Below, in pieces: positions 1 through 8,498 of a stretch of DNA of 64,000 nucleotides (position 1 is the stretch's first letter; every line of letters starts with the position of its first letter). The notes below the pieces were generated by a model. The model was not told the origin of the DNA, did no database searches, and was given only the letters and a program-made list of their open reading frames with translations. The DNA is taken from contig NZ_FMKA01000002.1 in the NCBI RefSeq assembly GCF_900096945.1, positions 1 through 64,000 on the forward strand, read 5' to 3'. Position numbers and translations under genes: made by a program. The DNA is from Anaerobium acetethylicum (GTDB lineage Bacteria; Bacillota; Clostridia; Lachnospirales; Lachnospiraceae).

Positions 1-124
1 TACCTCTATTTTACCACTTGCGGAGAGAAAATTTATATAAATGAAGCAATAAAACCCAGTAAAATCAATGGGTTGCGGCGTTTATCAAACGCCTATAAAA
101 TAAAATAACAAGGAGAGAAATATT

Positions 125-1195
125 ATGATGAAAAGATTATTAGCGGTAGGATTATCATTAACACTTGTATTTTCACTTGCAGCATGCGGACAGAAAGAAA
201 CAGAAACAAAAGAAGAAACGACAGCTACAGAAGAAACTGCAGAAGATAAAGAAGTAATATCCACCGATGCGGTTAAAGTACAGATCGGATTCGAAAACTC
301 AATTTCAGAACCAATCGGACAGGCACTTGAGAAATGGCAGCAGCTTGTTGAAGAGCAGGGAGACGGAAGCGTTGTTATCGAACTGTTCCCAGACAGCCAG
401 TTAGGTTCAAAGAGCGAATTGATCGATTCCATGCTCCTTGGAGAACCAGTAGTGACTTTAGCAGATGGCGCATTCTATGCTGACTATGGTGTCCCGGATA
501 TGGGAATCTTATTTGGACCATTCTTATTTGATACATGGGATCAGGCATGGACATTAACAGACAGCGACTGGTATGCAGATCAGAGCGGATTATTAGAAGA
601 TAAAGGCTTAAAACTGATTGCTTCTAACTGGAAATATGGAGAAAGACATCTCATGACCAACAAGCTTGTTGAAACCGTTGGCGATTTAAAGGGATTGAAA
701 ATCCGTGTACCTAGCAACCAGATCCAGACAGAAGGCTTCAATGCATTAGGTGCAACTGCAACCGGTATGGCTCTTGATGAAGTTTACCAGGCATTACAGA
801 CAGGAACAATCGATGGCGCAGAGAACCCACTTGCAACTCTTTATGGCAGAAAACTTCAGGAAGTTGCTCCTTACCTGCTTTTAGATGGACATGTAAAGAA
901 CTTTACAACATGGGTATGCGGTACAGCATTCTTTGATACGCTTACTGAAGAACAGCAGGAATTATTGATTTCTACAGGTGAAGAAGCTGGATTATACAAC
1001 AACACATTAGTAGACGAATCAGAAAAAGAATATTTACAGAAGATGACAGATGAAGGTGTGACGGTTACAGAACCATCAGAAGAAGTTCTGGCTGGATTTA
1101 AAGAAGCAGCTCAGTCTTTCTATGAAATGGGAGATAAATTCGGATGGTCTGAAGGTCTTTATGAAACTGTAAAAGAAGCAATGGGAACAAAATAA
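125..1195 (+). CDS. TRAP transporter solute-binding lipoprotein (DctP family)
   Basis: Extracytoplasmic substrate-binding component of a tripartite ATP-independent periplasmic transporter, which captures an organic anion and delivers it to the membrane permease. The 356-residue product begins with a hydrophobic signal peptide ending in the lipobox LAAC with Cys21, followed by a Glu/Thr-rich linker to about residue 45, so it should be a lipid-anchored surface protein. The segment GLKIRVPSN carries Arg194, the position that binds the ligand carboxylate in the DctP family. The start follows AAGGAGAG by about 9 nt; a second ATG lies directly after it. It heads a three-gene operon with the small and large permease genes, 10 nt upstream of the former. 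The substrate cannot be told from sequence. Confidence 0.93.
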   Translation: MMKRLLAVGLSLTLVFSLAACGQKETETKEETTATEETAEDKEVISTDAVKVQIGFENSISEPIGQALEKWQQLVEEQGDGSVVIELFPDSQLGSKSELIDSMLLGEPVVTLADGAFYADYGVPDMGILFGPFLFDTWDQAWTLTDSDWYADQSGLLEDKGLKLIASNWKYGERHLMTNKLVETVGDLKGLKIRVPSNQIQTEGFNALGATATGMALDEVYQALQTGTIDGAENPLATLYGRKLQEVAPYLLLDGHVKNFTTWVCGTAFFDTLTEEQQELLISTGEEAGLYNNTLVDESEKEYLQKMTDEGVTVTEPSEEVLAGFKEAAQSFYEMGDKFGWSEGLYETVKEAMGTK

Positions 1196-1205
1196 TAACA
1201 GCTTA

Positions 1206-1727
1206 ATGAAATGGTTGGTGATTTTTTTGGAAAAGAAAAATAAATTATTAAGTGCTTTATTGAATTTAGATATTGTGATTGCAGGAACGGCCTTAGTTGT
1301 ATTAGTTGTACTGACCTTTTCAGGCGTTTTCATGAGATATGTTTTAGGAGCACCGTTCACCTGGCTGGAGGAAGTCCAGCTGTGGTGCATGGTATGGATC
1401 GTATACGCTGCGGCCGGAGCTGCTTTCCGTACGGGAAGCCATGTGGCAATCGAACTGGTGGTAGATATGCTGCCGGAAGCTGCTCAGAATATTATCGAAG
1501 TGATAATTTCAGTTATCGTTGTCGTTGTTGTTGGCTATCTGCTGATCCAAAGCATAGGGTTTGTGGAACTGTTTGTAAGAAGCGGAAGGACTACGAACAT
1601 GCTCAGCGTACCATACACTCTGATATATGGAATTGTTCCGATATCGTGCGTACTGATGCTTGTAAACTTTTTCTACGCAAAATACAGAGAAATAAAAGGT
1701 CTGGATTCTGAAAAGGAGGGTGAATAA
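1206..1727 (+). CDS. TRAP transporter small permease (DctQ family)
   Basis: Small membrane subunit of the TRAP transporter, a four-helix integral protein that pairs with the large DctM-type permease in cation-driven uptake. The 173-residue product has hydrophobic stretches near residues 20-45, 55-75, 95-120 and 135-155, and the family-typical segment FTWLEEVQLWCMVW between helices. It starts 10 nt after the binding-protein gene, and its stop overlaps the start of the next gene by one base (TAATG), which indicates translational coupling. Assignment rests on length, topology and its place between a DctP and a DctM gene. Confidence 0.92.
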   Translation: MKWLVIFLEKKNKLLSALLNLDIVIAGTALVVLVVLTFSGVFMRYVLGAPFTWLEEVQLWCMVWIVYAAAGAAFRTGSHVAIELVVDMLPEAAQNIIEVIISVIVVVVVGYLLIQSIGFVELFVRSGRTTNMLSVPYTLIYGIVPISCVLMLVNFFYAKYREIKGLDSEKEGE

Positions 1728-3013
1728 TGAATTCCGTTGTTGTTTTGACTGCGGTAGTATTACTGGTCTTACTGTTTTTAAAGGTGCCGGTATACATCGC
1801 AATTTTAGGAGGTTCAGCAGTTTACTTTTTCCTGAATCCTGATGTTAATGCTATTATTTTTGCACAGCAGGCTGTAGGCGGTGCTGAAAGCATTTCCCTT
1901 CTTGCAATTCCTTTCTTTGTATGTGCAGGCGTTCTTATGAACTATACCGGGGTTACAAAAAGGATTATGGATTTCTGCGAAGTTGTTACTGGAAGAATGA
2001 ACGGTGGCCTTGCGCAGGTCAATGTATTGTTATCAGCACTGATGGGCGGATTGTCAGGTTCAAATATTGCGGATGCTGCTATGCAGTCTAAGATGCTGGT
2101 ACCAGAAATGGAAAAGAAAGGATTTTCGAAATCCTTCTCTTCCGTAGTTACAGCAACCTCATCCATGATTACACCCCTGATTCCGCCAGGAATTGCAATG
2201 ATACTTTATGGATGCATCGCAAACGTATCCATCGGTAAACTTTTTGTATCAGGTATCGGTATCGGAACTACCCTTACGGCAGCCCTGATGATCCTCGTAT
2301 CGACAATTTCAAAAAAACGTGGATACGCGCCGATCAGAACTGAAAAGCTTACAAAGGCAGAGGTTGTAAAGGCAACAAGGCCTGCTATTCTTCCACTTTT
2401 GCTCCCAATCATTATCATTGGCGGTATCCGTTTGGGAATCTTCACTGCGACTGAAGCAGGTGCAGTGGCAATTATCTATGCTTTTGTATTAGGTATCGTC
2501 TATAAAGAATTAAAAGGAAAAGACTTTTTGGTTTCCATAAAGGAAACAATAACCACAACATCTTCCATCATGCTTATCGTTGCAGCCGCGACGGTATTCT
2601 CCTGGATACTGACCAAAGAAAGAATTCCGCAGCAGCTGACAGAATGGATCGTGGCAACAATTGATAATAAGTATATATTCTTAATGATAGTAAACGTATT
2701 TCTGCTGATTGTAGGCATGTTCATAGAAGGAAATGCCTCCATGATTATCCTGGTTCCGCTTCTGGCACCAATTGCTAAAGCATTTGGGATCAATGAAATT
2801 CATTTTGCCATGGTATATATATTCAATAATGCCATCGGTGCACTTTCACCGCCAATGGGAACCCTGATGTTTGTTACCTGCGGCATCACAAAATGTAAGA
2901 CAAAGGATTTCATAAAGGAAGCAGTACCGTTCTATATTATGCTGGTAATTGTGCTTATGCTTATCACTTATGTACCATTTGTTTCAACAGGATTGGTTGA
3001 TTTATTTTATTAA
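1727..3013 (+). CDS. TRAP transporter large permease (DctM family)
   Basis: Large membrane subunit carrying the transport path of the TRAP system, expected to use a sodium or proton gradient. The product has 428 residues, the normal family length, with about a dozen hydrophobic segments and the Gly/Ser-rich motifs LSALMGGLSGSNIADAA and TPLIPPGIAM that are typical of DctM proteins. It overlaps the small-permease stop by one base, preceded by AAGGAGGGTG. A long perfect palindrome follows the stop and probably ends the operon. No sensor or regulator of this transporter lies inside the window; it may lie to the left of base 1. Confidence 0.94.
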   Translation: MNSVVVLTAVVLLVLLFLKVPVYIAILGGSAVYFFLNPDVNAIIFAQQAVGGAESISLLAIPFFVCAGVLMNYTGVTKRIMDFCEVVTGRMNGGLAQVNVLLSALMGGLSGSNIADAAMQSKMLVPEMEKKGFSKSFSSVVTATSSMITPLIPPGIAMILYGCIANVSIGKLFVSGIGIGTTLTAALMILVSTISKKRGYAPIRTEKLTKAEVVKATRPAILPLLLPIIIIGGIRLGIFTATEAGAVAIIYAFVLGIVYKELKGKDFLVSIKETITTTSSIMLIVAAATVFSWILTKERIPQQLTEWIVATIDNKYIFLMIVNVFLLIVGMFIEGNASMIILVPLLAPIAKAFGINEIHFAMVYIFNNAIGALSPPMGTLMFVTCGITKCKTKDFIKEAVPFYIMLVIVLMLITYVPFVSTGLVDLFY

Positions 3014-3026
3014 GAAAAAAAGGCAA

Positions 3027-3076
3027 AAAAGGTACCAGGTACTGTGAACAGCTGTTCACAGTACCTGGTACCTTTT
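3027..3076. terminator. Perfect 25-bp palindrome, probable terminator of the TRAP operon
   Basis: Two 25-nt arms are exact reverse complements meeting at base 3051/3052, with an A-run on the left and a T-run on the right. The transcript could fold into a very stable hairpin usable as a terminator in both directions. The core GGTACCAGGTACTGTGAACA resembles sequences near 24370-24476 downstream of the macro-domain gene, so it may belong to a dispersed palindrome family rather than being an ordinary terminator. Confidence 0.8.
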
Positions 3077-3113
3077 TGCGCATGCGCGAGAGTATGCAAA
3101 AGCAAAATGACAG

Positions 3114-3142
3114 TTAACATTTTTGAAAACCTGTGTTATTAT
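3114..3142 (+). promoter_or_regulatory. Putative sigma-A promoter of msrAB
   Basis: TTAACA (3114-3119) and TATTAT (3137-3142) are separated by 17 nt and lie about 145 bases before the MsrAB start. Inferred from similarity to the consensus only. Confidence 0.5.
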
Positions 3143-3286
3143 AAAAAAAGACGATGAATAATATTTGATTCAGAAAACATATAAAACGAACGAGATGTAT
3201 CTGTTAAAACAAGAAGCTGTTTTCGAAACAGTAAATCGATTGCATATGCTCTGCGTGCAGCAACAGAATGGACGAGGTGAAATAAA

Positions 3287-4258
3287 ATGAACAGATTAAA
3301 TGGGTCAAAGAGAACAAATACGAAACTGGCCACATTTGCCGGCGGATGCTTCTGGTGCATGGTCAGTCCCTTTGAAGAAATGGATGGAATTGTCAGCGTG
3401 GTTTCAGGCTACACGGGCGGACATAAGGAGAATCCGGCCTATAGGGAAGTCTGCGAAGGACGGACGGGACATTTGGAGGCAGTCCAGATAGAATTCAATC
3501 CGGACCTGATTCCTTATGAGAGGATTCTGGAAATCTACTGGATGCAGATCGATCCGACGGATCCGGGCGGGCAGTTTGCAGACCGCGGAAATTCCTATAG
3601 GACAGCCATATTCTATCACGATGAGGAGCAGCAGAAGGCGGCAGAGAAATCGAAAAAGGCTCTGACGGAAAGCGGGAGATTCAAGGAGCCTATTGCAACA
3701 AAAATTCTGCCTGCCGCAAAGTTCTACCCGGCGGAAGACTATCATCAGGATTACCACAGAAAGAACCCCGAGCATTATTACAGATACCGCAAGGGATCGG
3801 GACGCGAGGCATTTGTAAAGCAGCAGGAAGAGAAGAAGCGGGAGCAGCTTATGTCGAGGTTGTCGGGTATGCAGTATTATGTTACCCAGGAAAAAGGAAC
3901 AGAACCGCCTTTTGAAAATGAATACTGGGACGACAGCCGGGAGGGCATCTATGTGGATATTGTCTCCGGGGAACCGCTTTTCAGTTCCCGGGACAAGTTT
4001 GACAGCGGTTGCGGATGGCCGAGTTTCACAAAGCCTGTAGACAGGTCTTCTATAATAGAAAAAGAGGATCGCAGTTTTGGAATGGAGCGTACTGAAGTGC
4101 GGAGTAAAAGCGCTGACTCCCACCTTGGCCATCTGTTCCATGACGGCCCAGGGCCGGCAAAACATCGATACTGCATCAATTCTGCAGCCCTGAAATTTAT
4201 ACCGAAGGAAGAGATGGAACAGCAGGGCTATGGAGAGTACCTTTCGCTCTTTGAATAG
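3287..4258 (+). CDS. msrAB: Bifunctional peptide-methionine (S)/(R)-S-oxide reductase MsrA/MsrB
   Basis: Repairs oxidised proteins by reducing both epimers of methionine sulfoxide; the product is expected to be cytoplasmic, since no signal peptide is visible. The MsrA domain occupies about residues 12-170 and has the catalytic motif GCFWC with Cys21. The MsrB domain follows at about residues 185-315, with GCGWPSF, the [10 protein letters not shown] segment and the catalytic Cys in RYCINSAAL (about Cys296). The paired CxxC zinc motifs of some MsrB proteins are not visible, so this is the zinc-free form. The 323-residue length fits A-B fusions. RBS GACGAGGTG lies ahead of ATG 3287. It appears to be monocistronic and sits beside universal stress proteins, consistent with an oxidative-stress role. 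Confidence 0.96.
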   Translation: MNRLNGSKRTNTKLATFAGGCFWCMVSPFEEMDGIVSVVSGYTGGHKENPAYREVCEGRTGHLEAVQIEFNPDLIPYERILEIYWMQIDPTDPGGQFADRGNSYRTAIFYHDEEQQKAAEKSKKALTESGRFKEPIATKILPAAKFYPAEDYHQDYHRKNPEHYYRYRKGSGREAFVKQQEEKKREQLMSRLSGMQYYVTQEKGTEPPFENEYWDDSREGIYVDIVSGEPLFSSRDKFDSGCGWPSFTKPVDRSSIIEKEDRSFGMERTEVRSKSADSHLGHLFHDGPGPAKHRYCINSAALKFIPKEEMEQQGYGEYLSLFE

Positions 4259-4396
4259 ATATGCATGATTTGTGGTTGTGAAAGGCACTGTTTCGAATAG
4301 TCACGATATCGGAAAATATAGATTCATGATATAATAAGATATAAAAGATAAAACTTGGAAACAGACTGAATATTCAGAAAACAAGGAGGTAAATAC

Positions 4397-4885
4397 ATGA
4401 AAATACTTGTGCCTGTTGACGGTTCGTCAGCATCTGTCAATGCAGTGAAAAAAGCGATTGAGATAGCTAAAAAGTATGGTTTTTCAATCAAACTAATCTC
4501 GGTTGTCGACGTCAGCGCAATGCCGAAATATAGGAGAAATGACAAGCTCTGGGGCCAGGTGGATGGCTCGATTATCGGGCACGGAGCAAGGATGCCGGAG
4601 ATGGATGAAGTTCTGATTGGGTTTAAGGAAAATGCAGCCAAGATCCTGGATGCGGTTGAGGCGGATCTGGATTTTCAAGGAGTAAAGGTGGAAAAGAGGG
4701 TGCTCGTGGGAGCGCCTTATGAAGAGATCCTGGAGACAGCCCGAAACGAAAAGTTCGATCTGATCGTCATGGGAAACAGGGGCTTTTCCAAGATCAAACG
4801 CTTTTTTGTGGGATCTGTTGCTCAGAAGGTTATTTCGGAGGCAACCTGTCCCGTTCTGGTAATCCACAGTGACGCATCTTTCTAG
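4397..4885 (+). CDS. Universal stress protein (UspA family), copy 1
   Basis: Small cytoplasmic nucleotide-binding stress protein of 162 residues, one Usp domain. The ATP-binding signature G-x2-G-x9-G-S is present as GNRG followed by FFVGS at about residues 126-140, so it belongs to the ATP-binding branch rather than the UspA branch that lacks it. The N-terminal beta strand MKILVPVDGSSASV is typical. RBS AAGGAGG lies 8 nt before ATG. A -10-like TATAAT is present at 4330-4335 but no good -35. Two close paralogues lie at 5955 and 6455 and share most of the C-terminal half, so the set arose by local duplication. No biochemical role can be read from sequence. Confidence 0.93.
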   Translation: MKILVPVDGSSASVNAVKKAIEIAKKYGFSIKLISVVDVSAMPKYRRNDKLWGQVDGSIIGHGARMPEMDEVLIGFKENAAKILDAVEADLDFQGVKVEKRVLVGAPYEEILETARNEKFDLIVMGNRGFSKIKRFFVGSVAQKVISEATCPVLVIHSDASF

Positions 4886-4973
4886 CCAGTCAGGGGATTG
4901 TCTGGATTCTGGTCAGGGAAGCAGAACCCTTTTAAAAAGCAGAGATTAGTAACTAGTGTGTCAGTACACTAGG

Positions 4974-4995
4974 AAGGACAGAGTCCTGAATAGTC
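4974..4995. repeat. Solo hairpin related to repeat family B
   Basis: AAGGACAGAGTCCTGAATAGTC matches the short palindrome (GAAGGAC-nnn-GTCCTGAATAGT) found at one end of the family B elements and alone at several other places in the window. It lies in the 184-bp gap between the first Usp gene and the EFR1 gene, next to another small palindrome CTAGTG/CACTAG at 4954-4971. Confidence 0.5.
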
Positions 4996-5069
4996 AGAGA
5001 GATTAATTAAAGGGGGACAGAGGAGTCTGAGCCATGACAGAAGTCGGGTGATTCAGGACTCCGAAATTT

Positions 5070-5825
5070 ATGATTCTATATTTTTCGGGAACGGGAAATT
5101 CGCTGTATGCTGCAAAACAGGTAGCGGAGCAGACCGGTGACACGCTCATGGATATTGCCGGTATGGTCCGGAATAAGGAACTCGATATAGAACTTGGGGA
5201 GGACGAGCATCTGGGGTTTGTATTCCCCGTATACTATTATGGAATTCCGACAATCATCAGGTATCTGATCAGCCACTTGAATATAAGGGGCAATCAGGAG
5301 CCTTATACTTTCGCAGTCTTTACCTGCGGAGGCAGCATTGCGGGGGCCGGACTGATGCTTGAGGAGATATTCAAAAAGAATTTCTTCAGGCTTGACCGGG
5401 TATTTCCGCTTCTGATGCCGGACAATTACGTGATCCTCTTCAATCCCGCAACCCCGGAGCAGGCAGCGGAAATACTGAAGGTGACGGATTCGCTGCTGGA
5501 GGACATGATTCAGGATGTCCAGGAGAGGAATGGAGCAAAGATTTCCGCAAGCTTAAAAGACATCGCACTTACCAGGACTGCCTATCCGTTTTATGTAAGA
5601 GGCAGGAAGACAAAAAGCTTCCATGCAGACGACAGCTGCACAGGATGCGGGAAATGCAAAAAAATATGCCCCAGTATGGCGATTGCAATGGAGGACGGAA
5701 AGCCGAAATGGGTAAAGGAGCAGTGCATCTATTGCCTCGCCTGTATCAACTGCTGTCCGGAAGAGGCAATACAGTATGGAAAAATGACAAAGAGAAGGCG
5801 GAGATACTGGAATCCACTGGTCTGA
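5070..5825 (+). CDS. EFR1-type flavodoxin/ferredoxin fusion protein
   Basis: Probable small electron carrier that combines an FMN-binding flavodoxin-like domain with a two-cluster ferredoxin. The N-terminus ILYFSGTGNS is the flavodoxin phosphate-binding loop. The C-terminal quarter has two complete 4Fe-4S motifs, CTGCGKCKKICP and CIYCLACINCCP. Length is 251 residues. The family (EFR1) is common in anaerobic Clostridia, but redox partners are generally unknown. No strong ribosome-binding site precedes the ATG at 5070, though an upstream AGGA lies within reach. It lies between Usp genes 1 and 2 on the same strand and could be co-expressed with them under stress. Confidence 0.9.
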   Translation: MILYFSGTGNSLYAAKQVAEQTGDTLMDIAGMVRNKELDIELGEDEHLGFVFPVYYYGIPTIIRYLISHLNIRGNQEPYTFAVFTCGGSIAGAGLMLEEIFKKNFFRLDRVFPLLMPDNYVILFNPATPEQAAEILKVTDSLLEDMIQDVQERNGAKISASLKDIALTRTAYPFYVRGRKTKSFHADDSCTGCGKCKKICPSMAIAMEDGKPKWVKEQCIYCLACINCCPEEAIQYGKMTKRRRRYWNPLV

Positions 5826-5954
5826 TTCGGTGCAGCTATTCAGAACTGCATAGTCAGTATACGGAAATGCACGACGATGTCACGATGGAGAAGTATCAAT
5901 GGATAGGGATTAATGTTCGCTCCGTGAGCAGTAAAGGACAAGGAGGAGGATTTC

Positions 5955-6440
5955 ATGAAAATACTGGTTCCGATTGACGGTTCTGCCGCATCTGTAGATG
6001 CAGTGAAGAAAGCACTTGAAATTGCAAGAAAATACGACTTTCAGATTAAACTCATTTCTGTCGTGGATATCGACAAGATCTTAAGCTACAGAAGAAATGC
6101 AAGCATGTGGCGGTCTGTTGATGGTTCGATACTTGACACGAGGACACTTTTGGAAATGGAGGAAATTCCGAAGAAGCTTATGGCGGAAGCGAACAGCTTA
6201 CTGGATGAGATTACGGATGAACTGGACTTTTTTGGCGTGGATCTGGAGAAAGAAGTACTGACAGGTGAACCTTATGAGGTGATTCTGGAGACTGCAAAAA
6301 AAGAAAACTTTGATCTGATCGTAATGGGGAATCGCGGTTTCTCAAAAATCAAACGTTTCTTTGTCGGTTCCGTTACCCAGAAGGTAATTGCAGAGGCGAC
6401 CTGCCCGGTTCTTGTCGTTCACAGTGATGTGAAGGAATAA
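5955..6440 (+). CDS. Universal stress protein (UspA family), copy 2
   Basis: Second of three paralogous single-domain universal stress proteins, 161 residues, with the intact ATP-binding signature GNRGFSK followed by FFVGS near residues 126-140. The start is preceded by AAGGAGGAGG. Only 14 nt separate its stop from the third Usp gene, so the two are probably one transcript. It differs from copies 1 and 3 mainly in the middle region (residues 50-105), which usually determines dimer and ligand contacts in this fold. Confidence 0.93.
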   Translation: MKILVPIDGSAASVDAVKKALEIARKYDFQIKLISVVDIDKILSYRRNASMWRSVDGSILDTRTLLEMEEIPKKLMAEANSLLDEITDELDFFGVDLEKEVLTGEPYEVILETAKKENFDLIVMGNRGFSKIKRFFVGSVTQKVIAEATCPVLVVHSDVKE

Positions 6441-6454
6441 AGGAGGAAATTCCT

Positions 6455-6940
6455 ATGAAAATACTGGTTCCTGTAGATGGTTCGCCTGCATCAATGAATG
6501 CAGTGGAAAAGGCTCTTGAAATAGCGAAAAAGTACGGTTTTTCAATGAAGATCATCTCTTCTGTCAGCTTTGACAAAGTACCCAGATACAGAAGGAATGA
6601 AAAGCTCTGGCAACAGGTAGACAGCGGCCTCCCAGAGACGATGATGACCGAGGAGGATGAAATAGCGATTCAGCTCAAGAAAAGGGCAGCCGATTTATTG
6701 GAATCAATCCCGCGGGAATTTGATTTCACCGGCGTTGAGCTTGAAAAGGAGCTGCTTTTCGGCGATCCGTATGAAAAAATTCTTGAGACGGCAAAGAACG
6801 GTAAATTCGATCTCATCGTCATGGGGAACAGAGGATTCTCAAAAATCAAACGCTTTTTTGTTGGATCTGTAACCCAGCGGGTAATCTCAGAAGCGCCATG
6901 TCCTGTTCTTGTCATCCATGCAGAGGCCGAGGAAGAATAA
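6455..6940 (+). CDS. Universal stress protein (UspA family), copy 3
   Basis: Third paralogue of the local universal stress protein set, 161 residues, again with the GNRG/FFVGS nucleotide-binding signature. The RBS AAAGGAGGAA is placed 7 nt before the ATG, and the gene follows copy 2 by 14 nt. A long stem-loop about 40 bases after the stop may end the transcript. The tail EAEEE is more acidic than in copies 1 and 2. Confidence 0.93.
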   Translation: MKILVPVDGSPASMNAVEKALEIAKKYGFSMKIISSVSFDKVPRYRRNEKLWQQVDSGLPETMMTEEDEIAIQLKKRAADLLESIPREFDFTGVELEKELLFGDPYEKILETAKNGKFDLIVMGNRGFSKIKRFFVGSVTQRVISEAPCPVLVIHAEAEEE

Positions 6941-6979
6941 CTTTTTAGCAGAAAAATTATCCAGAATGTTTAAAACGAA

Positions 6980-7028
6980 CGAAAGAAGAACCACTACAGA
7001 ACTTTATCTCTGCGAGGTTCTTCTTTCG
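6980..7028 (+). terminator. Stem-loop after the universal stress protein genes
   Basis: Thirteen-nt arms CGAAAGAAGAACC and GGTTCTTCTTTCG are exact reverse complements around a 23-nt loop. The following sequence has only a weak T-tract, so termination is likely but not certain. Confidence 0.5.
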
Positions 7029-7092
7029 CATTTACTTATGAGTTGAAACATATAAATATGAACATCAGGATGCTGTGAAGGGTGGATAAACT

Positions 7093-8484
7093 ATGAGGGA
7101 GACACATTTGCGGCAGGGCCGCCAGACTGTGAAACTTGGTCTGATTAAAGTCATTCATGATCTTTTTCCGGAAGAGACGCTGAAAACATCCTATTCCATA
7201 CAGGAAGGGGTATTCTGCAACCTTGCAGGATCGGTCCTTTCTATCAGGGAGGTAAAACAGATTGAATTAAGGCTTAACGAATGGGTGAAAGCTGACAGTC
7301 CGATTGCGCTTCTTTGCAAAAAAGACGGATACTATCAGTATCAGGTCGGAGATGTCATAGTTAAGGCGATATATCCTGCCTATACGGATACATCCCTGGT
7401 TGAGCCGTTTACAATCATCCCATTTTCGTATGGCTTCATCGTGGATTTCGGAGATATAGACAAAGGCGCCACAAAGCCTCTCGTCCCTCCGTACAAACTG
7501 TCATCGGCCTTTGAAAAAAACCAGATATGGCTGAAAAATATCGGAATCCAGCTGGTAGGTGACGTGAACGCCTATATAAGGGAAGGCAACAGCCTTGCAC
7601 TGCTGAGCATTGCCGAGGCTCTGCATGAGAAGGAAATTGCGGATATAGCTGATATCATTCTTCAGCAGCGGCGCGCACTGCGAATCCTGCTTATTGCGGG
7701 GCCGTCTTCGTCCGGCAAGACCTCATTCGCACAGCGGCTTTCGACCCAGCTTCAGGTAAACGGGCTGAAGCCGGTACTTCTTTCTCTGGATAATTATTTT
7801 GTGAACCGGGAAGATACTCCCATTGATGCCGAGGGAAATTATGATTTCGACTGCCTGGAAGCGCTTGATCTTCCATATCTTCAGGACCAGCTTCTGAGGC
7901 TGATTGATGGAGAAACCGTTGAGACCCCTATATTCGATTTTGTTACGGGAACCCGCAAAAAGGAGACAAAAACCCTGAATGTAGGTCCGTCGGAAATACT
8001 TCTGATGGAAGGGATCCATGCCTTGAATCCAAAGCTGGTTTCCAACATCAACAGGAGCTATATCTATAAGATCTATGTAAGCGCCCTGGGAGGGCTCAAT
8101 ATAGACCTGATGAGCAGGCTCCCAACAACGGAGATGAGGCTGATCAGGAGAATTGTACGCGATGAAAGATGCAGGGGAGCCGCACCTGAGAAAACCATGG
8201 TCCAGTGGCCGGGCGTCAGGAGGGGAGAATATAAGAATATCTTCACATTCCAGGAGGAGGCGGATGTCATGTTCAATTCAAGCCTGCTCTATGAGATGAA
8301 TGCCCTGCGGCCATTTGCCGAGGCAGCCCTGAAGCAGATCGGCGATGACAGCTCTTATCTGGAGGCAAGGGACCGCCTGCTGAACCTGCTCACGTTTTTC
8401 GAGCCTATGGAAATCACAAAAGTGCCATTCAATTCCATCCTGCGGGAATTTGTCGGAGGAAGCATGTATTTCAATGAAAAATAG
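7093..8484 (+). CDS. Nucleoside kinase-like P-loop protein (uridine kinase/phosphoribulokinase family)
   Basis: Cytoplasmic 463-residue protein combining an N-terminal region of about 190 residues with a C-terminal kinase domain of the uridine kinase/phosphoribulokinase superfamily. The Walker A motif GPSSSGKTS starts near residue 203, followed by LSLDNYF, where the Asp is the usual catalytic/metal position, and the LMEGIHALNP strand. The N-terminal half resembles the TGS/ThrRS-related region seen in Clostridial proteins annotated as nucleoside kinase. The substrate is not established for this longer family; phosphorylation of uridine is a guess from the kinase fold. The start follows AGGGTGG. 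The gene converges on the DUF362 gene, with 14 nt between their ends. Confidence 0.85.
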   Translation: MRETHLRQGRQTVKLGLIKVIHDLFPEETLKTSYSIQEGVFCNLAGSVLSIREVKQIELRLNEWVKADSPIALLCKKDGYYQYQVGDVIVKAIYPAYTDTSLVEPFTIIPFSYGFIVDFGDIDKGATKPLVPPYKLSSAFEKNQIWLKNIGIQLVGDVNAYIREGNSLALLSIAEALHEKEIADIADIILQQRRALRILLIAGPSSSGKTSFAQRLSTQLQVNGLKPVLLSLDNYFVNREDTPIDAEGNYDFDCLEALDLPYLQDQLLRLIDGETVETPIFDFVTGTRKKETKTLNVGPSEILLMEGIHALNPKLVSNINRSYIYKIYVSALGGLNIDLMSRLPTTEMRLIRRIVRDERCRGAAPEKTMVQWPGVRRGEYKNIFTFQEEADVMFNSSLLYEMNALRPFAEAALKQIGDDSSYLEARDRLLNLLTFFEPMEITKVPFNSILREFVGGSMYFNEK

Positions 8485-8498
8485 GTGAAGCTGCTGTG

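Noticed and set aside
1-124. Possible promoter and small hairpin (GGCGTTTATCAAACGCC) before the TRAP operon
   Set aside because: No -35/-10 pair with acceptable spacing and no T-run after the hairpin; the upstream context is outside the window.
5645-5977. Open frame of 110 codons overlapping the EFR1 gene end and the second Usp start
   Set aside because: It runs in another frame across the ferredoxin Cys motifs, which are clearly coding in the EFR1 frame, and has no RBS of its own.
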